Shown here one piece after another: positions 7,836-16,191 of a stretch of 64,000 nt of DNA (the first letter of the stretch is position 1; each line of letters begins with the position of its first letter). Below the pieces are notes generated by a model. That model did not search any database. It had not been told where the DNA came from and saw only the letters and a list, made by a program, of their open reading frames with translations. This DNA is from an uncultured Clostridia bacterium (GTDB lineage Bacteria; Bacillota; Clostridia; Christensenellales; Borkfalkiaceae): contig CANRAD010000009.1 of assembly GCA_947628505.1 (NCBI GenBank), forward strand, positions 17,824 through 81,823, in the 5' to 3' direction. Position numbers and translations under genes: made by a program.

Positions 7836-8783
7836 TTGCAACGAATTCTCGGCGCATATGACGAAAATCTCAAAATAATAGAGCGCGAGCTCGGCGTCGA
7901 AGCGCGCGTGGACGGCGAGGATCTCGTCTTCCGCGGCGACGACGAGAGCGTGGAAAAGGCCGCCGTTGCGGCGGAAAACCTTCTTGCGCTCGAAAACGGC
8001 GGAGAGGCGATTTCGAAAAATCTCGTAACCTATTGCGCCGAACTCGCCCGCGAGGGCAAGGGCGAAGACATATTGAAGCTCGGCGGCGGCGCCGTGGCGG
8101 TAACCGCCCGCGGGAAGCCCGTGAAGTGCAAAACCGTGGGGCAGAGGCGGTATGTCGACGGAATAAAGAAGAACCAGATAACGTTCGGCGTCGGCCCGGC
8201 AGGCACGGGCAAGACGTATCTCGCCGTGTGCCTTGCGGTGCAGGCGATGAAAAAGAAGCTCGCGGACAAGATAATCTTGACGCGTCCCGCAGTTGAAGCG
8301 GGAGAGAAACTCGGTTTTCTCCCGGGCGATTTGCAGAACAAAGTTGATCCGTATCTCCGCCCGCTTTACGACGCCTTGCAGGAGATGCTGGGGCTCGAAA
8401 CTTACGTCAAGTACATGGAGCGCGGCTCCATAGAAATAGCGCCGCTCGCGTACATGCGCGGCAGAACGCTTTCAAACGCTTTCATAATTCTCGACGAGGC
8501 GCAGAATACCACTCGCGAGCAGATGAAGATGTTTTTGACGCGCCTCGGCGACGGCTCGAAGATGGTCGTTACGGGCGACGTAACGCAGATAGACTTGCCG
8601 GACGGCAAAAAGAGCGGGCTGTTGCACGCGATTTCAGTGCTCGACGGCGTAGAGGGCGTGTCGATAATACGTTTGACGGATAAAGACGTCGTGCGCAATC
8701 CGTTGGTCATGAGAATAGTCAGGGCTTACGAGGCGGAGGCGTCGAGGAGGGATAAAGGTGGACAGGAGAAAACTGAGCAATAA
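7836..8783 (+). CDS. phoH: PhoH-family ATPase (PhoH-like)
   Basis: From the TTG at 7836 the product is 315 residues. A small N-terminal KH-like region (about 1-75) precedes the PhoH NTPase domain. Walker A is [12 protein letters not shown] (about 121-132). Walker B is [12 protein letters not shown] (about 214-225), followed by [14 protein letters not shown]. The reading frame stays open back to 7758 without ATG, GTG or TTG, and homologues start about ten residues earlier. The true start may therefore be a rare codon, such as ATA 7800 after GAGG. The 3' end overlaps the next gene by 26 bp. The family is RNA-linked in several bacteria, often beside ybeY. Confidence 0.88.
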   Translation: MQRILGAYDENLKIIERELGVEARVDGEDLVFRGDDESVEKAAVAAENLLALENGGEAISKNLVTYCAELAREGKGEDILKLGGGAVAVTARGKPVKCKTVGQRRYVDGIKKNQITFGVGPAGTGKTYLAVCLAVQAMKKKLADKIILTRPAVEAGEKLGFLPGDLQNKVDPYLRPLYDALQEMLGLETYVKYMERGSIEIAPLAYMRGRTLSNAFIILDEAQNTTREQMKMFLTRLGDGSKMVVTGDVTQIDLPDGKKSGLLHAISVLDGVEGVSIIRLTDKDVVRNPLVMRIVRAYEAEASRRDKGGQEKTEQ

Positions 8784-10200
8784 AGAGATAGCGGTAAGCG
8801 TAGTGGCGTTTTTCTTAGGCACGGCGATGTGCGCCGCCACTCTCTTTCTCATGCTTATAATGAACGAGAGCGGAGAAATTTTAAGCTATGTGAGCGGCAA
8901 CGTGAGCGAAATCATAACCGTCAGCGTTTCGATAGCAATTCTCGCGGGCATAACTTATTGTTATCTTTTCTTTGAAAACAAGGCGATTCTCTCGCGGTTT
9001 TCGCAGATTTTTACGCTGTTTCTTCTTTACAGCGTAACGATAGTTTTCTATTTCTTGATTTCCAAATACGTAGACGTAACCGCCCGTCCCGTAAGTTTTC
9101 TCGCCATGATGCTCGCAATGCTTTACAGGCGCAGAGACGCGATATTTTTCAATACCGTGTTCGCAATAATCTTTCTCATAGTGGACAGGCAGATAGGCAA
9201 CGTAACCATAGCGGAGAGCTATGCTTGCTTTCTTTCGACGTTCTGCGCGGGCATAGTAGCAATCTTCCTCTTTATGAACATAAAGACGAGAATAGCGAGC
9301 GTCGCTGCGGCGTTCGTGCTGTTCATACCCGTAGTGATAGTCAATTCCGCGCTGCTTTTGCCTTCGGCAAATCTCTCGGCTAATTATGTTCTTTTCAAGC
9401 TCTTGTACAGCGCGCTCGACTGCGTGTTCTCCGTTCTGCTGTTCTTCTTCCTTCTGCCGGTATTCGAGATACTCTTCGCGAGATTGACGCCGTTCAGACT
9501 CAGGGAATTGACCTCGGACAACGCAAAGCTCATAAAGAAGCTCAAAGCCAACGCCCTCGGCACGTATAATCACTGCGTGGTAGTGGCGCAACTTGCGGAG
9601 GCTTGCGCCGGCGCCATAGGCGAAGATCCCGAATTGGCGCGCGCCGCGGCATATTACCACGACATAGGAAAACTTAAAAATCCCGAGATGTTCGGCGAAA
9701 ACCAGAGCGATTACGATATCCATAAGGAACTCACGCCGGAACTCTCGGTGGACATAATCCGTTCCCACACTCGCGACGGCGCAAAACTCATACGCAAGAA
9801 CCATCTGCCGGAATTTTTCGCGGACGTCGCGGTGGAACACCACGGCACGATGCCCATAAAATACTTTTACGCCAAGGCTCTGAAAATGAGCGACGGCGAA
9901 CTTATGATGGGCAATTATTCCTACGCGGGGCCCACGCCCACCACAAAAATCGCGGCGATAATAATGATAGCCGACGCCTCGGAGGCGGCGACGAGATCGC
10001 TTTCCGAACGCACGCCCGAAAAAGTCGAGGCGCTCGTTAAGAACCTTATAGAGGAGAGAATGAACCTCGACCAATTCGACGATTGCGACATAACCATGAA
10101 GGAGTTGAGCATTATCACCCGCACGATAGTCAACCAGCTCACGGGAGTTTATCATTCCAGAGTGCAGTATCCCAAACTCGTAGTATCAAACCGGAAATAA
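8758..10200 (+). CDS. Membrane HD-domain phosphohydrolase, YqfF/PgpH-like, lacking the extracellular domain
   Basis: The 480-residue protein has one N-terminal membrane helix (about 12-36), then six or seven more (about 48-235), then a cytosolic HD domain. NHCVVVAQLAEAC (about 270-282) and YYHDIGKLKNPEMF (about 297-310) carry the metal ligands, and a later VAVEHHGT supplies more. Bacillus PgpH/YqfF is about 710 residues because a large extracellular 7TMR-HDED domain sits between helices 1 and 2. Here only about a dozen residues lie there. By family it would hydrolyse c-di-AMP. The gene order (phoH-yqfF-ybeY) is conserved. The GTG start lies inside phoH. Confidence 0.85.
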   Translation: MDRRKLSNKEIAVSVVAFFLGTAMCAATLFLMLIMNESGEILSYVSGNVSEIITVSVSIAILAGITYCYLFFENKAILSRFSQIFTLFLLYSVTIVFYFLISKYVDVTARPVSFLAMMLAMLYRRRDAIFFNTVFAIIFLIVDRQIGNVTIAESYACFLSTFCAGIVAIFLFMNIKTRIASVAAAFVLFIPVVIVNSALLLPSANLSANYVLFKLLYSALDCVFSVLLFFFLLPVFEILFARLTPFRLRELTSDNAKLIKKLKANALGTYNHCVVVAQLAEACAGAIGEDPELARAAAYYHDIGKLKNPEMFGENQSDYDIHKELTPELSVDIIRSHTRDGAKLIRKNHLPEFFADVAVEHHGTMPIKYFYAKALKMSDGELMMGNYSYAGPTPTTKIAAIIMIADASEAATRSLSERTPEKVEALVKNLIEERMNLDQFDDCDITMKELSIITRTIVNQLTGVYHSRVQYPKLVVSNRK

Positions 10201-10206
10201 CGATAT

Positions 10207-10674
10207 ATGTTGAAAATTTATTGCGAAAAGTATGATTTTTCCGCGCTTGCCGCGGCGTTTGACGGCGAATATTTTGCCGATTGCGATCTCAGTCTGGAAA
10301 TAGAAATAGTCGGCGGGGACGAGATAAGACAACTCAACGCCCGCACTCGCGGCGTGGACGCGGTAACGGACGTTTTAAGCTACCCCGCGCTCGACGGCAT
10401 AAAGGGCAAAGAGATAAGATACGCCGATTTTCCTTTTGACGCGGACGGCGAGGGCGGCATATTTGCGGGAAGCATTGCGATATGCGAGGAGCGCGCGAGA
10501 GAGCAGGCGAAAGAATACGGACATTCTTTCGAACGCGAGATGAATTATCTCGCCGCGCACGGCGTGTGCCATATTCTCGGCTACGACCATATGAACGACG
10601 ACGAGAAAGCCGAAATGCGCGAAAAAGAGGAAAGCGTGCTCGGAAAAATCAATTTGAAGAGGGATATCCAATGA
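10207..10674 (+). CDS. ybeY: Endoribonuclease YbeY (16S rRNA maturation)
   Basis: The 155-residue protein carries the family's metal-binding motif H-G-x-C-H-x-x-x-Y-D-H as AAHGVCHILGYDHMNDDE (about 118-135). It also has RQLNARTRGVDAVTDVLSYP (about 40-59), the usual RxLNxxxRxxDxxTDVLSFP. YbeY is a zinc-dependent ribonuclease for 16S rRNA 3'-end maturation and ribosome quality control. Era, its functional partner, follows with a 4-bp overlap. The ATG at 10207 lies 6 nt after the previous stop. Length is normal. Confidence 0.93.
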   Translation: MLKIYCEKYDFSALAAAFDGEYFADCDLSLEIEIVGGDEIRQLNARTRGVDAVTDVLSYPALDGIKGKEIRYADFPFDADGEGGIFAGSIAICEERAREQAKEYGHSFEREMNYLAAHGVCHILGYDHMNDDEKAEMREKEESVLGKINLKRDIQ

Positions 10675-11546
10675 GAAGCGGATTTGTGGCGGTCATAGGC
10701 AGGGCGAACGCGGGCAAAAGCACGCTCGTAAACGTCATCGTCGGCGAGAAGGTGTCCATAGTTTCTCCCAAGCCGCAGACGACGAGAAACTCCATTCTCG
10801 GCGTGCTCACCGCCGCCGACTATCAGATTGCGTTCGTGGATACTCCCGGGATATACAAGAGCTCCAACCGTCTGACGGATATAATGATGAAGACGACGGA
10901 GGACGTCTCAAAGGACGTGGATTTCATTCTCTACGTCCACGACGGCCACGGCGGCGTGTCCGACGAGGATATAAAACTTATGTCGCGCTATCTCAACGGA
11001 GACGTGCCCGCGGCGCTCGCTTATGCGAAAATCGACATTATGCCCAAAGAGCGCATAGCCGACGACGTTAAAAAACTGTACGAAAACGGCATACGTTGCA
11101 ACATTTTCCCCGTTTCGGCGCGCAAGGGGACCAACATAAAAAAACTCGTCGCGTTTCTCGCGGAGAACATGCCGGAGAGTGAAAAAGTCATTCCCGACGA
11201 TATAGTCTCCGACAAGAGCGAAAAATTCATGATAGCCGAGATAATGCGCGAAAAGATACTTTTGAAATTCAACGAAGAAGTGCCGCACGGCGTGGGCATA
11301 GTGGTAAATTCCTTTACCCGAAGGGATAACGGAACTTACGATATAAACGTCGACATAGTCTGCGAAAAGGCAAATCATAAGGCTATTCTCGTCGGCAAGG
11401 GCGGAAGCGCGATAAAAGAAGTTTCGTCTTTCGCGCGGGAAAGCATGGAAAAATTCCTCGGCGCGAAAGTGTTCCTCACCGCGTTCGTAAGGGTGGAAGA
11501 TGATTGGAGAAACCGTCCGGGACTGATAAGGGAAATAGTTTTGTAG
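10671..11546 (+). CDS. era: GTPase Era
   Basis: The 291-residue protein has a G domain with G1 GRANAGKST (about 10-18), G3 DTPG (about 57-60) and NKxD read as YAKIDIM (about 118-124, with A in place of N). A C-terminal KH domain contains ILVGKGGSAIKEVS. Era binds the 3' end of 16S rRNA during 30S assembly. The G1 box reads GRANAGKS, where most Era proteins have GRPNVGKS. The G4 motif AKID is likewise a variant. The start ATG overlaps the ybeY stop (ATGA). The next genes are yqzL and recO, as in Bacillus. Confidence 0.93.
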   Translation: MRSGFVAVIGRANAGKSTLVNVIVGEKVSIVSPKPQTTRNSILGVLTAADYQIAFVDTPGIYKSSNRLTDIMMKTTEDVSKDVDFILYVHDGHGGVSDEDIKLMSRYLNGDVPAALAYAKIDIMPKERIADDVKKLYENGIRCNIFPVSARKGTNIKKLVAFLAENMPESEKVIPDDIVSDKSEKFMIAEIMREKILLKFNEEVPHGVGIVVNSFTRRDNGTYDINVDIVCEKANHKAILVGKGGSAIKEVSSFARESMEKFLGAKVFLTAFVRVEDDWRNRPGLIREIVL

Positions 11547-11606
11547 AATAAACGGGCGCGGACTGCACAAACTCCTTGTGGGATATCTATCCCTACGGAG
11601 TAATTT

Positions 11607-11708
11607 ATGGAAAGAGACAAGGACGCGGCCGAGCTGGCCTGGAAGATGTTCGAAAAAACGGGCAACGTCAGCTATTATATGCTCTATAAACATCTTGAAC
11701 GCAAATAA
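11607..11708 (+). CDS. yqzL: YqzL-family small protein
   Basis: A 33-residue protein starting MERDKDAAELAWKMFE and ending MLYKHLERK matches the small YqzL family found between era and recO in Firmicutes. It has W12-K-M-F-E-K-T-G-N, the family's conserved core. The start has CGGAG about 7 nt upstream. Position, size and sequence agree. Its function is unknown. Confidence 0.8.
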   Translation: MERDKDAAELAWKMFEKTGNVSYYMLYKHLERK

Positions 11709-11730
11709 TCGCGGATTGCGGGAGCGAAAA

Positions 11731-12450
11731 ATGGATACGAAGGTGAACGCCGTAATGCTCAAAGCGACGGATTACGGCGAAAACGACAAAATACTTACCC
11801 TTCTGACCGCCGAGCGCGGCAAGATAACCGCCGGGATAAAGGGCGTTAAAAAAGCGGGCGCACGGCTCAAATTCGCCGCGCAGCCCTTTTGTTTTGCGGA
11901 ATACGTGCTTGCGGGCAAGGGCGGCAGATACACCGTTACGGGTTGCTCCGAGTGCGAGAGCTTTTACGAGCTCAGAACGGATATATGCAAATTTTATGCG
12001 GCTTCCGCCGCGGCGGAAGCCGCGCTCGCGCTCACTTTCGAGGGCGACGAAAGCGCGGAAATTTTTGCCGAACTCGTAAAAACTCTCGGCGAAATGTGCG
12101 CGGGAGAGGAGCGCGGCGCGCTCGTGAATTTTCTCACTTATTCCCTTCAACGCGCAGGTTATGCCTTCAACCCGGAAAAATGTCCGCACTGCGGTAAAAC
12201 GCTCGTCGGCGAAAACAGACTTCGATTCGATATGTCCACGGGCTCGTTTACGTGCGCCGATTGCGGCGACGGCCCCGGCGCGAGCAGAGCGACGTTCAAC
12301 GTAATACGCAAAGTTTCCGGCAAGAGCTACGAAGAGGACTTTATAACCGCCGACGGCGAAAAGCGCGCTTTGCGGCTGATACGCGAGTACTTTTCCTACA
12401 AGACCGACAGCTCTTTCAAGGCGTTGTCCGAATACATAAGACTGATATGA
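11731..12450 (+). CDS. recO: DNA repair protein RecO
   Basis: The 239-residue protein has an N-terminal OB fold (about 1-80; VNAVMLKATDYGENDKILTLLT and RGKITAGIKGVKKAGAR) and a helical C-terminal domain. A Cys4 zinc site, CPHCGK (about 151-156) and CADCG (about 173-177), lies between helices. RecO loads RecA with RecR in recombinational repair. I start at the ATG at 11731, after the yqzL stop and a GGGAGCG site. Zinc-containing RecO is typical of Firmicutes. A hairpin with a T7 tract follows at once, ending the cluster. Confidence 0.9.
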   Translation: MDTKVNAVMLKATDYGENDKILTLLTAERGKITAGIKGVKKAGARLKFAAQPFCFAEYVLAGKGGRYTVTGCSECESFYELRTDICKFYAASAAAEAALALTFEGDESAEIFAELVKTLGEMCAGEERGALVNFLTYSLQRAGYAFNPEKCPHCGKTLVGENRLRFDMSTGSFTCADCGDGPGASRATFNVIRKVSGKSYEEDFITADGEKRALRLIREYFSYKTDSSFKALSEYIRLI

Positions 12451-12454
12451 AAAG

Positions 12455-12477
12455 GCGGAGAGCTCTCCGCTTTTTTT
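12455..12477 (+). terminator. Intrinsic terminator of the yqfC-recO cluster
   Basis: GCGGAG (12455-12460), loop AGCT, CTCCGC (12465-12470), then seven T. It starts 4 nt after the recO stop. Confidence 0.88.
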
Positions 12478-12638
12478 ATGGGTTTTTAACGAAGAAGCGC
12501 GTCTTTGCGACGGCAGAGAGCGAACGCGGGGAAATTTTCTCGGTAAAATCGCCTTGTTTAGCCGCGCGGCGGTTGTTTTTCGGCGCCGGCGTTTGCGCTT
12601 TCGGCGGGCGTCGGAATGTTTTTGCGCGGGTTTTTGAA

Positions 12639-12697
12639 TGTAAATTTACACAAATTGCCGCGGACGTATTGAAAATCGCCGTCGGACGTGATATAAT
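12639..12697 (+). promoter_or_regulatory. Hydrogenase promoter with upstream palindrome
   Basis: TTGAAA (12669-12674), 17 nt and TATAAT (12692-12697) form a good sigma-A promoter with a leader of about 22 nt carrying TTGGAG. A perfect 12-bp palindrome TGTAAATTTACA lies at 12639-12650, 18 nt before the -35. This is a possible site for a redox or anaerobic regulator. The rest of the 12478-12724 gap shows no gene. Confidence 0.65.
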
Positions 12698-12724
12698 ATT
12701 CGAGATAAAATTTTTGGAGCGATT

Positions 12725-14239
12725 ATGAAACAACAGAGCGTAGTAACGGAATTGAGAAAAAAAGTGTTCGAGGAAGTTGCGCGCGTGGCCTATGAATCGG
12801 AGCACGTTGCAAGCGATCTCGAAGAAATTCCCTATCTTATAACACCCGACGAAGTTCCCAGATACCGCGAGAGCATTTTCCGCGAAAGGCAAATAGCTTC
12901 CGAAAGGGTGCGCCTTGCCATGGGGCTGTCTTTGAGACCGGCGAACAAACCCGTGCACATAACTTCCGGCGTATCGCGCACGACGATAGCGGAGAAATAT
13001 TACGAACCCCCGCTCATGCAGGTCATTCCGTCGGCGTGCGACAAATGCCCGGACAACGAGTACGTCGTAACCGACCAATGCCGCGGATGCGTGGCGCGTT
13101 CGTGCGTCAAGAACTGCCCTAAGGGCGCGGTTTCGATAGTGGACGGCAAATCCCATATAGACCAATCCAAGTGCATCAAGTGCGGCCGTTGCAAAGCCGC
13201 TTGTCCTTACGACGCAATCGCGCATCACGTGCGTCCGTGCGCGGAGGCTTGCGGAATAAAGGCGATTTCCTCCGACGAGTACGGCAGAGCGCACATAGAT
13301 AACGAAAAATGCGTGGCGTGCGGACAGTGCATGTCGGCTTGTCCTTTCGGCGCCATTGCGGATAAATCCCAGATTTTCCAGCTCATACAGGCAATAAAAC
13401 AGGGCGACGAAGTAGTGGCGGCGGTCGCGCCGGCCATAATAGGTCAGTTCGGCCCGAAAGTAACCCCCGGCAAGATGAAGAGCGCGTTGCTCGCGCTCGG
13501 CTTCAAGGACGTATACGAGGTCGCCGTCGGCGCCGACGTCGGCTGTATTTCCGAAGCGCATCACTATGTAAACGAAGTTTCCACGGGCAAACTTCCGTTC
13601 CTTTTCACGAGCTGCTGTCCGGCGTGGGCGGTGCTCGTAAAAACGCAGTTCCCCGATCTTGCGAGCGAGGTTTCGCAGGAACTGACGCCCATGGTTGCAA
13701 CCGCGCGTTCGATAAAGGTAAACCGTCCCAACGCGCGCGTCGTATTCATAGGCCCCTGCGCGGCCAAGAAATTGGAGGCTTCCCGTCACGACGTGAAAAG
13801 CTACGTCGATTTCGTCATAACTTTCGAAGAACTCGGCGGAATGTTCGCCGCTAAAAATCTTGTCCTCGAAGAGCTCGAAGAACTGCCCGTAACGTTCAAT
13901 GCCACGGGCGCGGGCAGGGGATACGCTTGCTCCGGCGGCGTGTCGAACGCCATAGAGAAGTGCATAAACGAGTACTACCCGGGAACGGAGGTAAAAATCG
14001 AGCATGCCGAAGGGCTTGCCGATTGCCGTAAGATACTTATGCTCGCAAAGGCGGGCAAATACAACGGCTACATGATAGAGGGCATGGGCTGTCCGGGCGG
14101 TTGCGTTGCGGGCGTAGGCACTATCATTCCGCCGGAAAAGGCGAAGATTGCCGTCGACATGACGGTCAAGGCGAGCGAGGAGCAGATTCCCCCGCGCGAT
14201 CTCGAAGACCTCGCGGCAAAGCTCACTCAGATGGATTGA
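12725..14239 (+). CDS. Monomeric [FeFe] hydrogenase (group B-like)
   Basis: The 504-residue protein has an N-terminal helical region (1-95) and a Cys-rich ferredoxin-like region (about 103-220). The latter includes CIKCGRCKAACP and CVACGQCMSACP, two [4Fe-4S] clusters, plus extra Cys. The H-cluster domain follows with L1 TSCCPAW (about 295), L2 GPCAAKKLEA (about 343) and L3 EGMGCPGGCVAGVG (about 455). The L2 motif begins GPC rather than the MPC of classical group A enzymes, which fits group B. It should exchange electrons between ferredoxin and H2 in the cytoplasm. Maturases (HydEFG) are not in this window. A thioredoxin-reductase-like gene follows 58 nt downstream. Confidence 0.92.
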   Translation: MKQQSVVTELRKKVFEEVARVAYESEHVASDLEEIPYLITPDEVPRYRESIFRERQIASERVRLAMGLSLRPANKPVHITSGVSRTTIAEKYYEPPLMQVIPSACDKCPDNEYVVTDQCRGCVARSCVKNCPKGAVSIVDGKSHIDQSKCIKCGRCKAACPYDAIAHHVRPCAEACGIKAISSDEYGRAHIDNEKCVACGQCMSACPFGAIADKSQIFQLIQAIKQGDEVVAAVAPAIIGQFGPKVTPGKMKSALLALGFKDVYEVAVGADVGCISEAHHYVNEVSTGKLPFLFTSCCPAWAVLVKTQFPDLASEVSQELTPMVATARSIKVNRPNARVVFIGPCAAKKLEASRHDVKSYVDFVITFEELGGMFAAKNLVLEELEELPVTFNATGAGRGYACSGGVSNAIEKCINEYYPGTEVKIEHAEGLADCRKILMLAKAGKYNGYMIEGMGCPGGCVAGVGTIIPPEKAKIAVDMTVKASEEQIPPRDLEDLAAKLTQMD

Positions 14240-14242
14240 ATG

Positions 14243-14270
14243 AAGCCCCGTTTCAAGCGGGGCTTTAAAA
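14243..14270. terminator. Hairpin between hydrogenase and flavoprotein genes
   Basis: AAGCCCCG and CGGGGCTT form an 8-bp stem with loop TTTCAAG. The following sequence is TAAAAAAC, so it terminates poorly on the plus strand. It may only attenuate, leaving the two genes partly co-transcribed. Confidence 0.5.
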
Positions 14271-14297
14271 AACTTCGTATCAGTCAATAACCTAAGT

Positions 14298-15161
14298 GTG
14301 AAAAATATGTATGATACAGCAATAGTCGGCGGCGGCCCGGCGGGCGTCTCCGCGGCCATAAACGCAAAATTGCTCGGTTTGAATTTTATCTGGTTCGGAA
14401 GCGGCGAAACTTCCCAAAAGGTAAGCCGCGCCGAGCTCATAAAGAATTATCCGGGACTTCCCGACGTGCGCGGCGAAGAGCTCGCCGCGGCGCTTAAAAA
14501 CCATGTCGCGAGCATGGATATATCGCTCACGGAAAAGGTGATAACGGGCATATACGATACGGGCGGCAAATTCTCGTTGCTTGCCGGAACGGAAGATTTC
14601 GAGGCGCGTTCCGTAATACTCTGCATAGGCGTGCAGACAGTCAAACCCATAGAGGGCGAAGAGCGCTTTCTCGGCCGCGGCGTAAGCTATTGCGCCACGT
14701 GCGACGGAATGCTTTATAAGGGCAAGAATATCGCCGTTTTGACTTACGACAAAAAATACGAGCGCGAAACGGAATACCTCTGCGGGCTTGCCGCAAACGC
14801 GACGGTTATGCCCTTTTACAAGGGATATTCAATGCCGTCCGCCGCCCGCGTCGTCTTGAAACGGCCGTTGAGATTCGAGGGCGATGAAAGGGTGAGAAGA
14901 GTGGTTTTTGACGACGGCAGTCTCGAAACGGACGGCGTGTTCGTGCTCAAAAACGCCATATCCCCCTCGGCGCTTATGCACGGATTGACCGTAGAGGACG
15001 GGCATATCCGCACAGACCGCGCCATGCGGACAGACATAGAGGGCGTCTTTGCCGCGGGCGACTGCACGGGCCGGCCCTATCAGTACGCAAAGTCCGTGGG
15101 CGAGGGCAACGTCGCCGCCCATTCCGCGGCGGAATATCTTTCGGAAAAACGCCGAACGTAA
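14298..15161 (+). CDS. Thioredoxin-reductase-like flavoprotein without NADPH motif (FFTR-like)
   Basis: The 287-residue protein has the FAD-binding GGGPAG near its start (about 11-16), the redox-active CATC (about 133-136) and the C-terminal FAD motif GVFAAGDCTGRPYQ (about 250-263). These are the marks of low-molecular-weight thioredoxin reductases. The NADPH-binding signatures are absent. Where GGGDSA is expected, right after the CxxC, the sequence reads IAVLTYDKKYERE, and no HRRR-type motif follows. This fits the ferredoxin-dependent flavin thioredoxin reductases described from clostridia, which take electrons from ferredoxin. The neighbouring ferredoxin-domain hydrogenase supports that. 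Start is GTG 14298; ATG 14307 is possible. No thioredoxin gene is in the window. Confidence 0.8.
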   Translation: MKNMYDTAIVGGGPAGVSAAINAKLLGLNFIWFGSGETSQKVSRAELIKNYPGLPDVRGEELAAALKNHVASMDISLTEKVITGIYDTGGKFSLLAGTEDFEARSVILCIGVQTVKPIEGEERFLGRGVSYCATCDGMLYKGKNIAVLTYDKKYERETEYLCGLAANATVMPFYKGYSMPSAARVVLKRPLRFEGDERVRRVVFDDGSLETDGVFVLKNAISPSALMHGLTVEDGHIRTDRAMRTDIEGVFAAGDCTGRPYQYAKSVGEGNVAAHSAAEYLSEKRRT

Positions 15162-15217
15162 AAGTCGTTGCGGCGGCGCGCATGTTTATGCGCGCCGCTT
15201 TTAATTTTCCAAACCGC

Positions 15218-15246
15218 TTGCAATAGACGCGCCGAAGTGATAAAAT
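15218..15246 (+). promoter_or_regulatory. prmA promoter giving a leaderless transcript
   Basis: TTGCAA (15218-15223), 17 nt and TAAAAT (15241-15246). The ATG at 15253 begins 7 nt after the last base of the -10, where transcription itself should start. No ribosome binding site can be present in that RNA. Confidence 0.7.
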
Positions 15247-15252
15247 AAAATT

Positions 15253-16191
15253 ATGAAATTTCTGGAATATACCGTTCACACCACAAGCGACGGGAGCGAA
15301 CTCGTCGCCGACATAATGTGGCGATACACGAACTACGGCGTTGCCATTTCCGACATAGCGGACGTAATAGCCTTACAGCAAAACAAGGCGATGTATTGGG
15401 ACTATATAGACGAGGATGTGTTAAAGGAGCGCGGCGACGTGCTCGTAAAGGCCTTTATCCCTCTCGACGAAACGGAGAGCGTTCTGCCACGGATCCGCGC
15501 CGATTTGGAGGAATTGCAGGCGAACAGCGCGGGCGTTATTTGTTTGGGAACGCTTGAAACTTCCCGCCGCGAGGTGGAGGGCGACGATTGGGTGGAAATC
15601 TGGAAAAAGCATTTCCGCCCCATAAGTCTCGGTTGCGTTGTCGTCTGTCCGGAGTGGATAGATTATCGCGAAAAGCCCGGCGAAGCGGTTATAAAGCTCG
15701 ATTCCAATATGGCGTTCGGCACGGGCGAACACGAGACGACGGCCATGTGCGTGAAGCTCTTGCAGGAGTATCTCACACCGGACAGCGTGTGCATAGACGT
15801 CGGTTGCGGAAGCGGCATTTTGGGGATATCGGCCGTAAAGCTGGGCGCGAAGTTCGCGTATCTTACCGATATAGACTACGTGGCGGTGGAGAGCGCAAAG
15901 CACAACGCGCTTATAAACGGCGTGGAGGACAGGATAACGGTTGCTCACGCCAATCTTTTGGACGACAGCAATATAAAGGGCGACATAATGCTCGCCAACA
16001 TAACGGCGGAAATACTCGTCGGGCTGGCGCCGTCCATTCCGAAAAATCTCAAAAAAGGCGGCGCGCTCATTCTGAGCGGCATTATAGGCAGCAGATTGGA
16101 TATGGTAACCGAGGCTTTTGCCGCGCAGAATTTAACGCTTGAAAAGAAGGTCGAAGAGGGCGAGTGGATAGCCCTTGCATTCAGAGCATGA
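15253..16191 (+). CDS. prmA: Ribosomal protein L11 methyltransferase
   Basis: The 312-residue protein has a small N-terminal recognition domain (about 1-125) and a class I methyltransferase domain. The family signature KLDSNMAFGTGEHETTAMC (about 150-168) is followed by SAM motif I CIDVGCGSGILGIS (about 179-192) and the LANITAEIL motif (about 250). PrmA trimethylates ribosomal protein L11. The start is ATG 15253, fixed by the -10 box just upstream. It heads an operon with rsmE and mtaB, each overlapping the next by 4 bp. All three modify the translation apparatus. Confidence 0.93.
   Translation: MKFLEYTVHTTSDGSELVADIMWRYTNYGVAISDIADVIALQQNKAMYWDYIDEDVLKERGDVLVKAFIPLDETESVLPRIRADLEELQANSAGVICLGTLETSRREVEGDDWVEIWKKHFRPISLGCVVVCPEWIDYREKPGEAVIKLDSNMAFGTGEHETTAMCVKLLQEYLTPDSVCIDVGCGSGILGISAVKLGAKFAYLTDIDYVAVESAKHNALINGVEDRITVAHANLLDDSNIKGDIMLANITAEILVGLAPSIPKNLKKGGALILSGIIGSRLDMVTEAFAAQNLTLEKKVEEGEWIALAFRA

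Noticed and set aside
8881..10155. Minus-strand open frame opposite the HD protein
   Set aside because: Shadow of a gene with clear HD motifs; its composition is unlike a real protein.
12476..14440. Very long minus-strand open frame opposite the hydrogenase
   Set aside because: Antisense shadow. The plus strand carries all H-cluster motifs and a promoter.
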